In this document: positions 33,421 to 44,871 of the stretch, piece by piece
Numbering within the stretch: the first letter of the stretch is position 1
Layout: every line of letters begins with the position of its first letter
Assembly: GCA_963921825.1 (NCBI GenBank)
Contig: OY997588.1
Location: forward strand, 9,562,001-9,626,000
Source: Erodium maritimum
Lineage: Eukaryota > Streptophyta > Magnoliopsida > Geraniales > Geraniaceae
Length of the DNA stretch: 64,000 nucleotides
Direction of reading: 5' to 3'
The notes under the pieces: generated by a model
What the model was told of the DNA's origin: nothing
The model's database searches: none
The model's input: the letters and a program-made list of their open reading frames with translations, nothing else
Made by a program: the position numbers and the translations under genes

Positions 33421-34288
33421 AAAAAGACCAAATTGAGGAGAGAAAAAAAAGAGGTTGTTCCATTGAGTACCGATCAAGAGGTTTTCTACTGTTTAGTGTA
33501 TGAAAAAATTGAAGAGTATATTTATTTTTAACTTTAAATATATGTATGATAAGTTATGATCTGAATTTTTAAAAGTTAAACCCCATCAAAATTGAATAGG
33601 CCTACATATTTCAAAGCCTAAATCCTAATAACTTATTATTAAAGGCCTAGATGCAACAAGCAAGCTCAACAGAAATTAAAGAAAAAATTAAACAAATATG
33701 ATTTTGCAGGTCTCGAACCCAAGCCACAGAGGAAAATCGCATAACACCTTACCACTAGACCAATTGTTATTATGTTTAGGGTATGCCATGGCATACGATA
33801 AACCCCTATGTATCCGCCTCTGCCTGGTTCATGGGTTGGGTCTCAACTCGTACTCTTTCTGGGAGGTGGTTCGATCTCTGGAAACCAAGGGGGTGCCAAC
33901 GGTGGCGATTGACCTGTTAGGAAATGGGGCTTTGATGTCGAACAGAACTGAACTTCGAGGTCGAATAGAGCTCGCGAGATGTGGGCTACGGTGTCGGCTA
34001 TGGACGTCTAATGAGAACTCAGGAAGGAGATGAAGAGGGGTGGAGCCGGCGGCTGGATTCGCTGCTTTTGTTCCTTGTTGGGTGGGAAGGGCAAGAGGTT
34101 GGGTGAAGAAGCCAAATAGAAGTGAGTTTAGGTTTTGTGGGGTTAAAAATTCTAAGGGGTAACAATGAAATTTTGAAATTTTTTAAGGTTATGTGCATAG
34201 CACATGACCATTTTCATCCAAAACTGATGGAAAACTAACGGTATGTATTAAATTGACACTAAATGTTTTGCTAGGGTAGTAAGATCAT

Positions 34289-34995
34289 GGTTGTAAAAGA
34301 CGCTAGACGCTAGACGCTAGTCGGACGGTGAGGACCTCTAGGCGCTAGGCGGGGCCTAGGCGGATTCTATTTTTTATTATTATTAATTATTAATAATATA
34401 TATTAAACATTATAATAAAAAATTCAAAACAAAATGTTTTTATAATATCTAAAAAATAACAAATTTCTGAAATACAAAAACCTTTTCATCTTATATCACT
34501 TCAACTCTTTCTCTTAAATCACTTCAAATATCATATCATGGTCAATTATCAGCCCTTTCATCTCCCATATATCATTTATGATATCAAACCATGTGCAGGG
34601 CCCCATTCTCATTGGAAAGTGTTTTTGATTGGATAAAAGTTTTTATCTCATGGATCAAAGCATGACTCTTGGTTTTTTCTCTTTTTTATCTTTCTCTTCA
34701 TTCTAGAAAGAGAAACCAGAACCTCCATTGCCGGAGCATGCTTCTCCGCCGGACCTCGGGTCAGAAATCACCTCTGGCCACCGTCTCCCTCCGCCCATCT
34801 CTAGCTGCAGATTTTTCTTCCTCCAACAGCCATCACGTTTCATCTTAATTTCCCGAGCCTCAGCCCTTCCGCCCGTCCCGATTAGGCTAGGCGCTCTTGA
34901 GGCGGTTTTAGCCTGATTCCGCCCGACCTGCCCTAGTCCCGGCGTTTTCCCCATTTTTGGGGCCTAGGCGGGCGCCTAGCCCGCCTTTTACAACC
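34289..34995. mobile_element. Probable MITE-like element with GGTTGTAAAAG ends
   Basis: The left end GGTTGTAAAAGACGCTAG and the complement of the right end GGTTGTAAAAGGCGGGCTAG are inverted repeats. Both subterminal regions are rich in GGCGCTAGGCG-type motifs. No matching target duplication was found, so the class (perhaps hAT or Mutator) is unresolved. No coding capacity is evident. Confidence 0.55.
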
Positions 34996-35092
34996 TTGAG
35001 TGAGATGCAACAAAGTTTGGGTAAGGTAGTGAGGCGCCCGCCTTTTACAACCTTGAGTGAGATGCAACAAAGTTTGGGTAAGGTAGTGAGGT
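34979..35092. repeat. 57-bp tandem duplication at a MITE end
   Basis: Two units starting at 34979 and 35036 both contain the MITE end CGCCTTTTACAACC plus about 40 bp of flank (TTGAGTGAGATGCAAC). The element's right end has therefore been duplicated together with its flank. Confidence 0.9.
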
Positions 35093-35099
35093 GAAACAC

Positions 35100-37045
35100 A
35101 AGTATTTTTAGACTAGTAAGTTGAAGTTTACTCTTTACACAACGGAGCCACCCTTTCAACTAAACAACTCCCCGATTTAAAACATAGTCGACAAAACTCA
35201 GCCAAGAATGCCTCGGGTTTCTCAATTGAGCTTAACCAAGTCCAATAAAAAGAGTAAAACTCGATCAAACTAGCCAGATTTCGGTTGATACCGATATTTA
35301 TAACCTTGACACGAATTTGAGTACCATATCGATCACCTTGATCACTTCCTAAATCATGCGAGCCTTCCCAAGATCCCTAACGACGGTGAAAAAGAGGTCT
35401 TCATCTGGGGGCGAACCGTTTGAGGTCGTCATTTCGTTGAGCATGTGGTGGACAATGTGGAAACGTTCTCTCAGATGTAAGTGATGGCAACTGGTGCATC
35501 AATCGATAAAATAATTGTTCAAGAGATAGGACCGAGAAGAAAAGTAACCGAAAAGGAGAGAAAATCAAGCAAGAAAAAAAAACAACGCACAAAGTGGGAT
35601 TGGGAGTAACTGCGAGGTTATCGATTCGGAGAGCCGTGGAAGAGAAGTCGTCGCCGCCGGAGGAGTCGTGGAAGAGAACCGTGCAAAAACACTACGTAGT
35701 CGAGGTTATTGATTCGAAGAATCGTGGAGAGGAAGCTGCTCATCAATCGAAATTAGGGATTTGAGCGCTATAAAATTTCAAACCAGCGTGTGAAAGACTG
35801 TAGAGCGCGTCTTCTGCGAGTGAAAACAGTAAAATAAGCGCGTGCAACACAATGTCATAATCCTATTATATAATATAGATTGATAGATAACAAAATTATA
35901 AAAATGGATTTGGGTTGAATCATCCTCTATGATGAATAGATATAATACAATAGTCCTCAATTATGATGAATACATGTAATACGAAAGTTATGTAACTATT
36001 ATGATCTATCTGGTTTAACCAATCCTCAACTGGAAGACAATTAACAACTTGGTGATCATCAAACTTACCGTTGATACATGGAAAGGACAATTGTAATTCA
36101 CCAAACTAGTATGTAGTATAACATGAAACACCAGAATTCTATTATCAATCTATTCCAAGTTACCTAAACGTTTGGTACAAGAAAACAGAACTATGCAAAC
36201 ATGGGAAAGATAACACATCCTGCTAACCACCTGAAAACTAAGGTTTCCAACAAGAGACTAACAAATAGGCACCTTGCTCACCAAAGAGACGAATTCGGAA
36301 AACACATCACTCCTTTGTTCTTCTGTCTAAGCAAACCATATTCCCACATAAAAAAGGATCGTAATGATCTCTAAGTTATCAGAATAATCCACAAGCCACC
36401 TTGCTCAAACAGTGTGACCGACCAGTCAAGTACTCACGGAGACAAGTTAACCCACCTCAATCACATAGTTAATCAATCAATCATAAACATCAATGCAGAT
36501 GGACCCTTGCATCATTATGGTTGCAAGCAGAAACAAACAACATGATTTCAAAACAGATAACGAAGAATTGTATCTAATAAGATCAGATACACAATTCTTA
36601 TGGAGGAGGAGCAATGCAATTGAAGCAAATACATGACAAAAAAGAGAGAACAAACAATCATAACTATTCTCATCACAACTGGTAAGCCTTATCTCTAAAT
36701 ATAAGAGGCCAAATTGAAAAATTAGAAAACACAATGACAATGATCTAGAAACTTCCTGCCACAAAATGGGTGGCCTACTGCCTTATCCAAATGTCCCAAT
36801 GTGATTTTCCAGTTTCCTTCATAGGAAGAGAGTTGTGGCATAACTAAACAAGAAACTTACTATGGGACTCGGATAGGAGTAATATGCAGTGAATCCAACG
36901 AGTAAACTTAATGTAAATATAAATAATTGCATACTTAAATGGTAGCTTGCATATAATTCATACGTTATGCCAAGTTTGCAGGAAGGTTTCGACTAGCATT
37001 ATACTAGGTTCAAAAACTAATCAAAATGACATTACAGTCTAAAGA
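35100..37045. other. Intergenic, no supported gene
   Basis: About 1.9 kb of AT-rich DNA has only short, domain-free open stretches on the minus strand (for example 35401-35592 and 36477-36764). I see no RNA gene, repeat array or transposon end here. Confidence 0.45.
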
Positions 37046-37047
37046 TC

Positions 37048-37183
37048 ATCAAAATAACATTATAATCTTAAGAACCATTAAAACCAAACACAATTATACC
37101 TTCACTGCCACCCAAATCAAAATAACATTATACTCTTAAGAACCATTAAAACCAAACACAATTATACCTTCACTGCCACCCAA
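37048..37183. repeat. 68-bp tandem duplication in the GeBP-like gene 3' flank
   Basis: Units at 37048-37115 and 37116-37183 are nearly identical (ATCAAAATAACATTATA start, ACTGCCACCCAA end). The array ends 8 bp from the stop codon of the minus-strand gene at 37192, so it probably lies in the 3' UTR. Confidence 0.9.
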
Positions 37184-37191
37184 TCTTGGGT

Positions 37192-38265
37192 TCACTTCTT
37201 TGCTGCAAGAAGTAAATTTGTTTGATCAAGAATTAACTTGGTGCGCTTGGCAAAAAGCTCCAATTCAGCCTTCTGCAAGTTCGACCACCTCTCCTCAAGC
37301 TCAGTTCTCTGTGGTCCTTTAATCATATCCCACCCTTTCTCCAGAACATAAATCTGCATATCCCCACTTCCGCAGACCATTGGAGGAGGCAAATTCTTCT
37401 CGACCTCCATATCTTCTACATTTTTTGCACCATCCATCAATGGAGTTGGTGTCATTTCAAGCTTCTTTGGGGATAGGCTAGCGACGAGCTTGCTGCCACT
37501 CTGATGATCATTCTTCTTAATTTTTGCAGTAGACTTGACCTTGTCAACCTTGGGTGACTGCAACCCATTACCCTCACTGCGCCATATATTCTTGGAAAGG
37601 TCGAAGATTTTCTTCTCGTGAGGCTTCCATGAGGAGCTCACATTGGCATCTTTCTTCAATTTCTCAATGTTGTCCCGATATTTCTTCTTCAAGCGCCTGA
37701 GCTTCTCGTACAATTGGCTTCGGGTAGCATCTGCACGAAGTGATTTCTTGATGAAGGCGTGAAACGCTTCCATGTCCGCAGATGGAACCATTCCTACCTT
37801 CTCCTCGTATTCAATCGAGCCCTTCAGAATCGCAATCTCATCGTCCTCGCTCCACACTCGCGGCGTCGACTTCTCCACGGTCCCATCACCCTTGCCTCCC
37901 TCTGCTGCCTGCTTCGCCTTCTTCGAAGCCTTGTTACCACTTTTGCTCTCCGCCGGTCGCTTGGCCACGGCCGGAGTTGGGGGCTTCGATACGGGTTTGT
38001 TAGTAGCAGCCTGGTCCACGGCTTTCGAGGTCTGAGGCTTCACAATCGGTTGGGAAACCGGAGGGAGGGTTTCCTCTGCTTCGGACTCCGATTCAGATTC
38101 GGAGCCGGAGTCGCCGCTGGCTGAAGACTGAGGCTTCTGGGCGGCGGGTTTAGGCATTGGAGTTGATTCCTCGGATGAGGACTCTTCTCCTTCGTCTTCA
38201 TCAGAGGAAGAATGTTCGGATGGTGGGGATTTGAGAAGGTCTGACTTGGAACGTTTCGATGCCAT
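37192..38265 (-). CDS. GeBP / STOREKEEPER-like transcription regulator
   Basis: This is a single exon of 357 residues if translation begins at MASKRSKSD (ATG 38263-38265); the 23 upstream open codons look like leader. The first 130 residues are low-complexity, acidic and serine/proline-rich. The DUF573 (GeBP) DNA-binding domain follows at ~138-230: RVWSEDDEIAILKG, FHAFIKKSL, SQLYEKLRRLKKKYRDN and HEKKIFDLSKNIW. The C-terminus (~300-355) carries a leucine-rich coiled segment (ELEERWSNLQKAELELF), the usual GeBP dimerisation region. In Arabidopsis these plant-specific factors act in cytokinin and glucose responses and trichome gene control. The exact member is not determined. Confidence 0.92.
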   Translation of the reverse strand: MASKRSKSDLLKSPPSEHSSSDEDEGEESSSEESTPMPKPAAQKPQSSASGDSGSESESESEAEETLPPVSQPIVKPQTSKAVDQAATNKPVSKPPTPAVAKRPAESKSGNKASKKAKQAAEGGKGDGTVEKSTPRVWSEDDEIAILKGSIEYEEKVGMVPSADMEAFHAFIKKSLRADATRSQLYEKLRRLKKKYRDNIEKLKKDANVSSSWKPHEKKIFDLSKNIWRSEGNGLQSPKVDKVKSTAKIKKNDHQSGSKLVASLSPKKLEMTPTPLMDGAKNVEDMEVEKNLPPPMVCGSGDMQIYVLEKGWDMIKGPQRTELEERWSNLQKAELELFAKRTKLILDQTNLLLAAKK

Positions 38266-38758
38266 GGGAGAGATGGGTCGGCCGGTGGAAGCTTTTAGGG
38301 TTTGGTTTGGTTTGCTCTGCAGAATAAAAGGCACCTCAGTTGAAATTGTATAGCGATGGCATTTGAAATTTTAATTAATTGGGTTAATAACGCTTTTCTT
38401 ACTCACTCTCGTAAATTTTAATTAATTGGGTAGACCTTTAAATGGGCTTTTAATTATGCATTTCAATTAGTGGACTTAGTGTAAGCCTTACCCACGGGCC
38501 CATGGCTTTCTCCATTGAGTCCAAAGGAGGGGAAATTGGAAATAACGGAGAGAGAGGCTAACTTTAAAGAGGGTGATTTGTTACAGTACAACGAAGTCAG
38601 AATTGTGTAACTTAAGTAAGGGATACTCTATATTACTATGGTTATTAAGAAAAAAAGAATTGACCAACGTAAGAGAAAACCAGTACTCACATAAAAAACC
38701 ACGTTCAAGGTACAAGAAATAACCAAGGAAAGACACAGCAAATCCAATACAAGTTGGA

Positions 38759-39208
38759 TCAATAGGCAGGCGGATCACCTATACCCGGCTGCGGGGGAGG
38801 CACCGACGGCGGTTCCTGAGGTGGAGGCACCCCCGGAACTCTCTCCGGCACCGGAATCTCCGGAGTGTCAGGCGACGGTATTGGGCGCCGCGGAAATTCC
38901 GGCGGAACAGCAGGGGGGTTGACTTGGGGCGTAAGAGGGGTCTGAATCTCCGGTTTGTCGGGAACAATTCTTGGGATCTCCGGTGGACTGCTACCTGGGT
39001 ACTCCGGAGGACCGACCGACGGGTCAACAATATTAATGGGTTTGATCTTGTCGGCACGGCATGAGATGACTGAGAATGGGAGCTGTTTTGGTGATTTAAA
39101 CGATGAGATTGAGATTGAGATGGAGATGGGCTTGTTTAGTGCGAGCAAGGAGAAGAGCTGAGAGCGAGGAGGTGACATCTTGCTAGTCATTATCTTTGCT
39201 AAACCCAT
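38759..39208 (-). CDS. Small proline-rich protein, possibly plastid-targeted
   Basis: The minus-strand frame is open from 39286 to 38759; I favour the ATG at 39206-39208 (MGLAKIMTSKMSPPR, about 149 residues), though 39190 or 39178 are also possible. The N-terminal ~55 residues are rich in serine and basic residues with almost no acids (LFSLLALNKPISISISI, SPKQLPFSVISCRADK), like a chloroplast transit peptide. The rest is proline-dense with PPEYPGSSPPEIPR, PDTPEIPVPERVPGVPPP and a terminal PPPQPGIGDPPAY. I do not recognise a named family. The proline bias and lack of frame interruptions suggest a real gene. Confidence 0.6.
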   Translation of the reverse strand: MGLAKIMTSKMSPPRSQLFSLLALNKPISISISISSFKSPKQLPFSVISCRADKIKPINIVDPSVGPPEYPGSSPPEIPRIVPDKPEIQTPLTPQVNPPAVPPEFPRRPIPSPDTPEIPVPERVPGVPPPQEPPSVPPPQPGIGDPPAY

Positions 39209-39319
39209 TATCTTTGGAAAGGTCTTGCTTCTTTTATGTCTTTGCAGTGCATGATGGTGCCACATGTTTACCATTTGAGAAGACACGTTTCTACCATTGA
39301 AAGATGGATGTCCTTGTAT

Positions 39320-40009
39320 TCATACACATGGCATTGTCATCATCGATGGTGGCCACGATTCTTGTGCCTCCTGCTCCCCCGTCGTGATCGCCATCAAAAC
39401 CTCCTCGTCACCTCGTTGCGTCAGCGCCACCGTCGGTGCTTCCAGATCATCTGCAACGAGATTTGCGTCGTACTCCTCCGATGAGATGGGTTGCTGCGAG
39501 AAAATTTCCTCCTCCGACTCCGATCCCATCGAAGCCAGACCAAGAGGATTGCTTGACTCCCGAGTGAGTGCATCCTCATGATCCGCCTCGCCTCCATCTA
39601 TGTCTCCTGAGAACATCAGTGCTTCGCCGGAGAAGATGAAGGATAATCGCAAAAAGTCGAACTCAAACCCTAGGGTTTTAGAGAGAGTCGGCTCTGCGCA
39701 GTGTTTCGACTCACGTCCCTCGCCGCCGCCGTGCACCCCTACTGACGCGCCTCCGTGCACCATTAACAGCCCTGTACGAGATCGATCGTCGTACACTATA
39801 CCAATCCATGGTATGATCTCGCACACCAAATCATACTTGGAATAGCAACTATATAGGATCAAGGTGAAGAAGAGAGCATATGCTACTACTGTGACCATTG
39901 ATCCCTGCAAAGCATCCATAATCAACAACATACTCCCCCATGAAGCCTTGCACAGTGGTGAACTAAATGTCTTCTTTACCAAATTGTAAAGAATTGTTAT
40001 GTGTTTCAA
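39320..40009 (-). CDS. Hypothetical protein, uncertain
   Basis: There is a 229-codon open frame on the minus strand. Near its start is a hydrophobic stretch (MVTVVAYALFFTLILYSC) that could be one membrane segment; the C-terminal half is acidic (ESEEEIFSQQPISSEEYDAN). Parts before and after about 39845 could belong to different exons or to an intron, because the middle (DRSRTGLLMVHGGASVG) reads less well. No domain is recognised and it may be partly chance. It lies head-to-tail upstream of the proline-rich gene. Confidence 0.3.
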   Translation of the reverse strand: MKHITILYNLVKKTFSSPLCKASWGSMLLIMDALQGSMVTVVAYALFFTLILYSCYSKYDLVCEIIPWIGIVYDDRSRTGLLMVHGGASVGVHGGGEGRESKHCAEPTLSKTLGFEFDFLRLSFIFSGEALMFSGDIDGGEADHEDALTRESSNPLGLASMGSESEEEIFSQQPISSEEYDANLVADDLEAPTVALTQRGDEEVLMAITTGEQEAQESWPPSMMTMPCV

Positions 40010-40099
40010 GGAAAGAAATTAAAGAAAATATATCGGTGACAAATTAGTTTTCACCAAATTTAACTATGCAGTTTTTTTCTTTCTGAAGAAGGCTATGCC

Positions 40100-41635
40100 T
40101 AATCCTAACCCATCTCTATTTTTTCTTGCTTTCGTCGGTGACGATTGTCTCTTTAATTTCGATTATTTTGGACGGAATTCCTTCCTTTACCTCTTCCTCG
40201 CCCCTCCTCTGCTTCTACCCTATACCAGTTATACCCCCTTTTTGGTTTTGTTCGTCGATATGTGGTGCCTATAGCTCCGACTATACCTCTCTTAGCTTGT
40301 GTGTCTCTCCCCTCTTTCGGCGGGTGTCGCTGGTAGCAGTGAAACAAAACTGTTGGGACCTTCCTTTGTCGTTTTGGTGGGTCGTCGATGTGCTCTCGAG
40401 TCTCAGGCTGTGTTTGTCGATGTTCTCTCGAGTCTCGACCGGACCCGTCTTGAGGCTGTACTTCCTTGACATTGCCCTAGTTTGTATATGTATTATGGTT
40501 GTGTCCTTAAAATCGATTACGTCTAACTTTGGGTCTTTATGATTAGTAACTAGATCTTCATCTGTACTCCTCTTTCACCTCCAAAAAAAATTTAAATTTA
40601 AATTTTCTTTGTTGAAAAAAAGAGAGAACAAATCGATCCCATTTCGACATTGACGATTTCATCCACGTGCAATCAATGAGAGAGAAAAAAAGGCACTTTC
40701 CCCTCCTGAATCCATCTTTTTTTTTGTGGATTCGACTTCTTAATTTCCCCCATCGTGTGTAGACGTTGCATCTTCTAAGGCCCAAGAAAGTGTTATAACT
40801 GAAGCCCAAATTCAGGCTCCCTTAAGCCCAAATGTTGTTGAGGCTCATTCAGAGATCTAGTAGGGTTCGATGGGCCAAACGTTGGGCTCCGGACCTGAAG
40901 CCCAACAGGAGGCTCTTGGGGAAAAATTAGTTCTGTTCCTTTAGGGTTGGGTTTGGGTGTTGGTACTCAGATTCCGAATGTTGAGGTAGCAGTCTGTGCT
41001 ACAACTGGGGACCAACAGATTAGTCCGTGAAAGGAGGTTATCCTTAAACCTCCGATGACAATGACTACGATTCAAAGCAATGTTTTAGCTCAACCAAAAA
41101 GGCGTGACTGTCCTAAGAAGGGTCAGTTGAAGGTGAGTGCTCCTCCAAAAGTTCTTTATCGGACAAGAGCTAAAACTCCTGCTGATAAAGGTGGCATTCC
41201 GGGAAGCTATATTGTTGATATTGCTAAGAAAGATAGCTCAAGTGATTGGATTTTTAGCAAGAAAATTGGTAAAAAGGCTTTTGACCTTGTCCCTTTGTTA
41301 CTCGAACAAGATGCCCCGCAACGTTGTGAGGAGGATGGCGAGGTCAGTAAGGACGAGGTCTTACCTGAATCGTCTACAGGAAAAGCGATGATCCCTATTT
41401 TGGTATCTAACCGGTTTCTGTGCTTGAACTCAGGTAGGACGTAGGCAAGGAGGGCGGCTTGAGCGACTTCTTTTGTTTATGTCTTGCTTGGATTTTGCTA
41501 TCTGTTTTGCTCTTGTAGCTGTAATAATTTGAAGAAAAGGTCCTTTTTTGAGAATCGTTTTCCTGCTTTGTTCTACTTTCTTATAGAATGCTAGCTTAAT
41601 AAAAAAAATTAACCTATCACAAAAAAAAAATTGCC
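40100..41635 (+). mobile_element. LINE-like non-autonomous remnant
   Basis: The plus strand begins with T-rich and CT-rich leader-like DNA, contains a basic open stretch (41055-41444, with KRRDCPKKGQLKVSAPP), and ends in a T-rich 3' UTR with A runs at 41602-41608 and 41624-41633. No reverse transcriptase or endonuclease is seen. The limits and class are tentative. Confidence 0.35.
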
Positions 41636-41639
41636 CTCA

Positions 41640-43130
41640 TTGTGATGCTCTAATGAACATATTATGCTTGTAATTGTCCAAAGTTATGTATAGTTCTTTT
41701 CACAAAAACAAGTGAAAAGAAAAAGGACAAACAGTTTGAAGACAGTTCATCCCCTGAAAAGTTGTATTGAAAGTGAGATAGAATCTAGAAAAGTTAATGA
41801 AAGCACACAAGTCAAATAAGAGGATATAACAATGTATATAGCTGGTATGTTATGCCAACAACAAGAGCAGCAGTAGTAATTTGATGGTTTTGTTTTCCTG
41901 TCATGACAAGAAAAACACCATAAAATACCCTAAGAAACAATACATGGATAAGAAAGAAATTTTTTAGTTATCCATATTAGAGTAATCAAGTTAAAAAATA
42001 GGTTAAGAGTAGAAGAATTGTCTCAAATACGAATCATACAATTGCAGCAGCACTCACATTACATGGATAACTAAAAAATGTGAATCACCAAACATGCTAT
42101 AAAATGTAATGAGAGAGAGATAGGGAGACATAGATAATCAAAAGGAAAAACAACTAACAGGAACATATCACAGAAAACAAGTAAAGCAGCAAGGTTGTGT
42201 GAAAGGATCGGACCGAGACACTTGATTCCCCGGAAAGAGTAGCCAGTAATGATCGATACGAGCAAAAGAAAGAAGGATCTGTCCTTACTTTTGCCGTCAT
42301 CAAGACCATAAGTGTTGTGTAGCAGAAACTAAGTAATAAACAGTAGCAGCTCCTTGTCCTCCTCTTGAGCTTGGTCTGGTTTTGAGTATGATAGATGAGG
42401 TTGGTGTATGGTGATGAGGAGGTAATGATGGTGGGAGGAGGAAGCCATGATGATTGCTGTATGTTGTTGTAGTGCAAACTAATTTGAAATAAATAAGTGG
42501 GTTTTGTTTATACAAATAAATAAATATACAACTGTAAAAGGCAGTTTGTGTCTGGTACAAATACAATATTGGAGCTTTGGAGGGATTAAGCTTTATTGGG
42601 TTTGCTTAAAGATGGAATATTTTTTGCAGTGTGTATATATAATATATAATATATAATATATAATAAATAAATGAATGGTTTGTATCATGTTGAGGCATGA
42701 GAGATGAGGATGAGAAAGAAATTTGTTTGTGTTGCTGCAAAAAGCATAGTTTCTGGTGAGAGAGTCAAGACAAATGTGCATGTTACTTTGTTCAGCACTG
42801 CTCCATTATAATTCTGTGCAATAATTTATGAAAACAACAAAAAAATGTTGTGTATAATTATCAAGTCCCAAGTAATAATGCATCATTTGACTGACCCATA
42901 CCCATCCATAGCTTTAGGGATAAGATTCTAGAATAATAAGCATTTTTTGAATGTTGGGGAATCACCTGATGGGACACACTGTCAATTCCTATTTTTATTT
43001 TTACTGTTAAATTTATAGTCTTTTGCTTGGGCTGTAACAAAGCTTCAGTACAAGACCAACCCTAAGTACTAACACATTTGCTGGGAGATTCTGGTTGAGT
43101 TTTAGGCTATGAAAATCATCGGAAATGAGA
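41640..43130. other. Intergenic, no supported gene
   Basis: AT-rich DNA with a TA/ATATAATATATAAT microsatellite near 42636-42670. Short open stretches on the minus strand around 42071-42566 overlap in several frames and show no domain. A small histidine/serine-rich ORF from about 42448 leftward is possible but unsupported. Confidence 0.35.
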
Positions 43131-43135
43131 TGAGT

Positions 43136-44040
43136 TCACCATTCACTGTTCTCATCCCCAAAGTGAAGGATCCCGAAAGGTAGGAAAGAGGCGTGTGGCG
43201 GAGGATATGATAACAACATCTGGTGGTAGAGGAAGAGAGGTGGAAGTGACGATTCTGATGACAGATGATGCGAGGACGACAACAACTCTGATGATAAATG
43301 AAGATGTAACAGTGGCAACATTGGTGATGAAAGAGGTGGTGGCACTAGTGGGTGCTGAATCGGTGGCTTAAAGATCGACAGCAGCGAAGTTGATGGTGGC
43401 ATGTGGAACAACGAGGGGTAGTGGTGATTTCTCCGTAGGGAGCTAGGGCTAGCTGCGTAGAGTAATGGCCCCAACTGCGAGTGAATTTCGCGGGCCCATA
43501 AGCTACAGTGGGGGCAACCAAGGGAGTGGGATGATCTAGTTCGTTGGTGGTGGTGGTGATGGGCAGGGTGACGACTTGGAGGACGGTAGCGTTGGGGACA
43601 TCGACATTGGAGACGAAAGTAGAGGCAACGTAGGAGACAAAGGCGGAGGAGAAGGTCAAGTTGCCTTCTTCCTTGATTGCAACAATTTGATAAAACCCGT
43701 CGGTAGAGTTGGGAGCATGGTCCCGAGTATTTCGGACATGGTCTAAAGAGGCAATCGCTTTGGTAAATGGGGATTACTAGTATCCCAGATCCTATCAGTC
43801 CATATCAAAGAGGGTGGATGGTAGCCAATCAGCACGCGAGTAATGTAAAGGATGACGGGGACATAAGTAGGTGTGTTGGTAAATCTAGGGGCGGTGACGG
43901 CAACGACGGTTTTGGTGGTGGTTGCGGTGGTGGCATTGTGGCAGTGTGGTCGGGTTGCAACACACTCACAAACTTATCGATAGAAGCGTCTTGGGGGTGT
44001 CACCAGTCTTCAAATCCGATTGTTCCATCTTATTGAGGAT
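43136..44040 (-). repeat. Degenerate coding-like repeat, copy 1
   Basis: Read on the minus strand, this contains phrases such as FVSYVASTFVSNVDVPNATV followed by LQVVTLP, with stops nearby. A related, equally broken sequence lies on the plus strand at 63102-63920 (APSATVLQVMVL, SINATFLQVAAP), and both start with a PTLPTGF/PTLSTM-like phrase. The pair looks like a decayed, dispersed gene or transposon family with a repeated NAT-x-LQV motif. The identity is unknown. Confidence 0.35.
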
Positions 44041-44143
44041 AAGTAAGAACCATTCATCTCGCGGATAGGAACAAGGTTAATGTCAGACCTCATCATGATT
44101 ACTGGTTGAAGTAACCAGGTGGTACAGAAAAGAGACAACTATG

Positions 44144-44315
44144 GTACAAGAGAATTTAAAGGAAGAGAGATGTCATATGCTCTCACGAATCACTATTAAC
44201 ACGACATTTTGTTAATTACAGTTGCAACATGAGAGACAATTATGATACAAAAGAAGTTAAGGAAAAGAAATGCCATATGCTCTCACGAATCACTATTAAC
44301 ACGACATTTTGTTAA
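44144..44315. repeat. Left part of a short tandem repeat interrupted by an insertion
   Basis: Units contain GCTCTCACGAATCACTATTA followed by an ACATTTTGTTAA phrase. They continue on the far side of the 4.6-kb insertion at 48942-49165, where similar units recur, so the insertion landed inside a pre-existing tandem repeat. Confidence 0.75.
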
Positions 44316-44871
44316 AAAAAATTTGATCAGCAATTTTTTTATATATAAAATCCGACTGCTACAAATTGTAGCAGAAGGAGAAGGCATAGCCTCATTACAA
44401 ACAAGAGTATAGTCGTAACTGCCTCAGAACCAACACCCAACAAGGGGTGATAACAAACAACCAAACTACAACAAAGTCAGTTACCCAGAAAAATACATGA
44501 AGTACAACAATAGAAGGCTTAAAGCTCAACCAACAAACGAAACAAACCCAACAAGTGGGCTAACCGGGCAAACAACAGGCCAAACAAAGGGCAACCAGGC
44601 CCAACACTAAACAGAAAGTAAAAAGCGAAAAAACCTTGCCAATACCCTCGCCCTCCTCGAGCCCCGCGCGAACCCACCCGGACCAGGGCAACCGAGATCG
44701 AAATCCAAGCGGCACACCGCAGAAAACCGACCAACAACCAGTACCACAGAAACACCACGAGAGAAGCGAAGAAGCCAATCTAAACAACCCCAAACCAGCA
44801 CCGCCGAACACCACAGTAAAGCTCCTCCACCCAACTCTCTTAACCACACCTCACCCGACTCCTAGTGACAG

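Larger units (their letters stand above)
32654..33822. mobile_element. Non-autonomous hAT element, 1169 bp
   Basis: Inverted ends CAGAGGCGGATCCAGA and the complement of its right end CAGAGGCGGATACATA are flanked by the 8-bp duplication CCTGGTTC at 32646-32653 and 33823-33830. No transposase is visible. The body contains a 233-bp Mutator-like MITE (32778-33010), a field of degenerate direct repeats (33226-33420), and a tRNA-like A/B box pair on the minus strand near 33710-33780 (GGTCTAGTGGTA, GGGTTCGAGACC). Confidence 0.9.
32530..34035 (+). pseudogene. Alpha/beta-hydrolase (AXR4-like) gene fragment split by a hAT element
   Basis: Two parts, 32530-32653 and 33831-34035, join in frame if the hAT element and one copy of its 8-bp duplication are removed. 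The left part gives PAIEVFSIENGTAPAEKVF. The right part gives LVHGLGLNSYSF and VPTVAIDLLGNG, the N-terminal alpha/beta-hydrolase signature seen in AXR4-type proteins. A frameshift lies before the PPAIE phrase, and the C-terminal two thirds of the protein is absent. The fragment was probably already dead or partial when the transposon entered. AXR4 itself is an ER protein needed for AUX1 auxin-carrier trafficking; the assignment is from remembered motifs. Confidence 0.6.
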
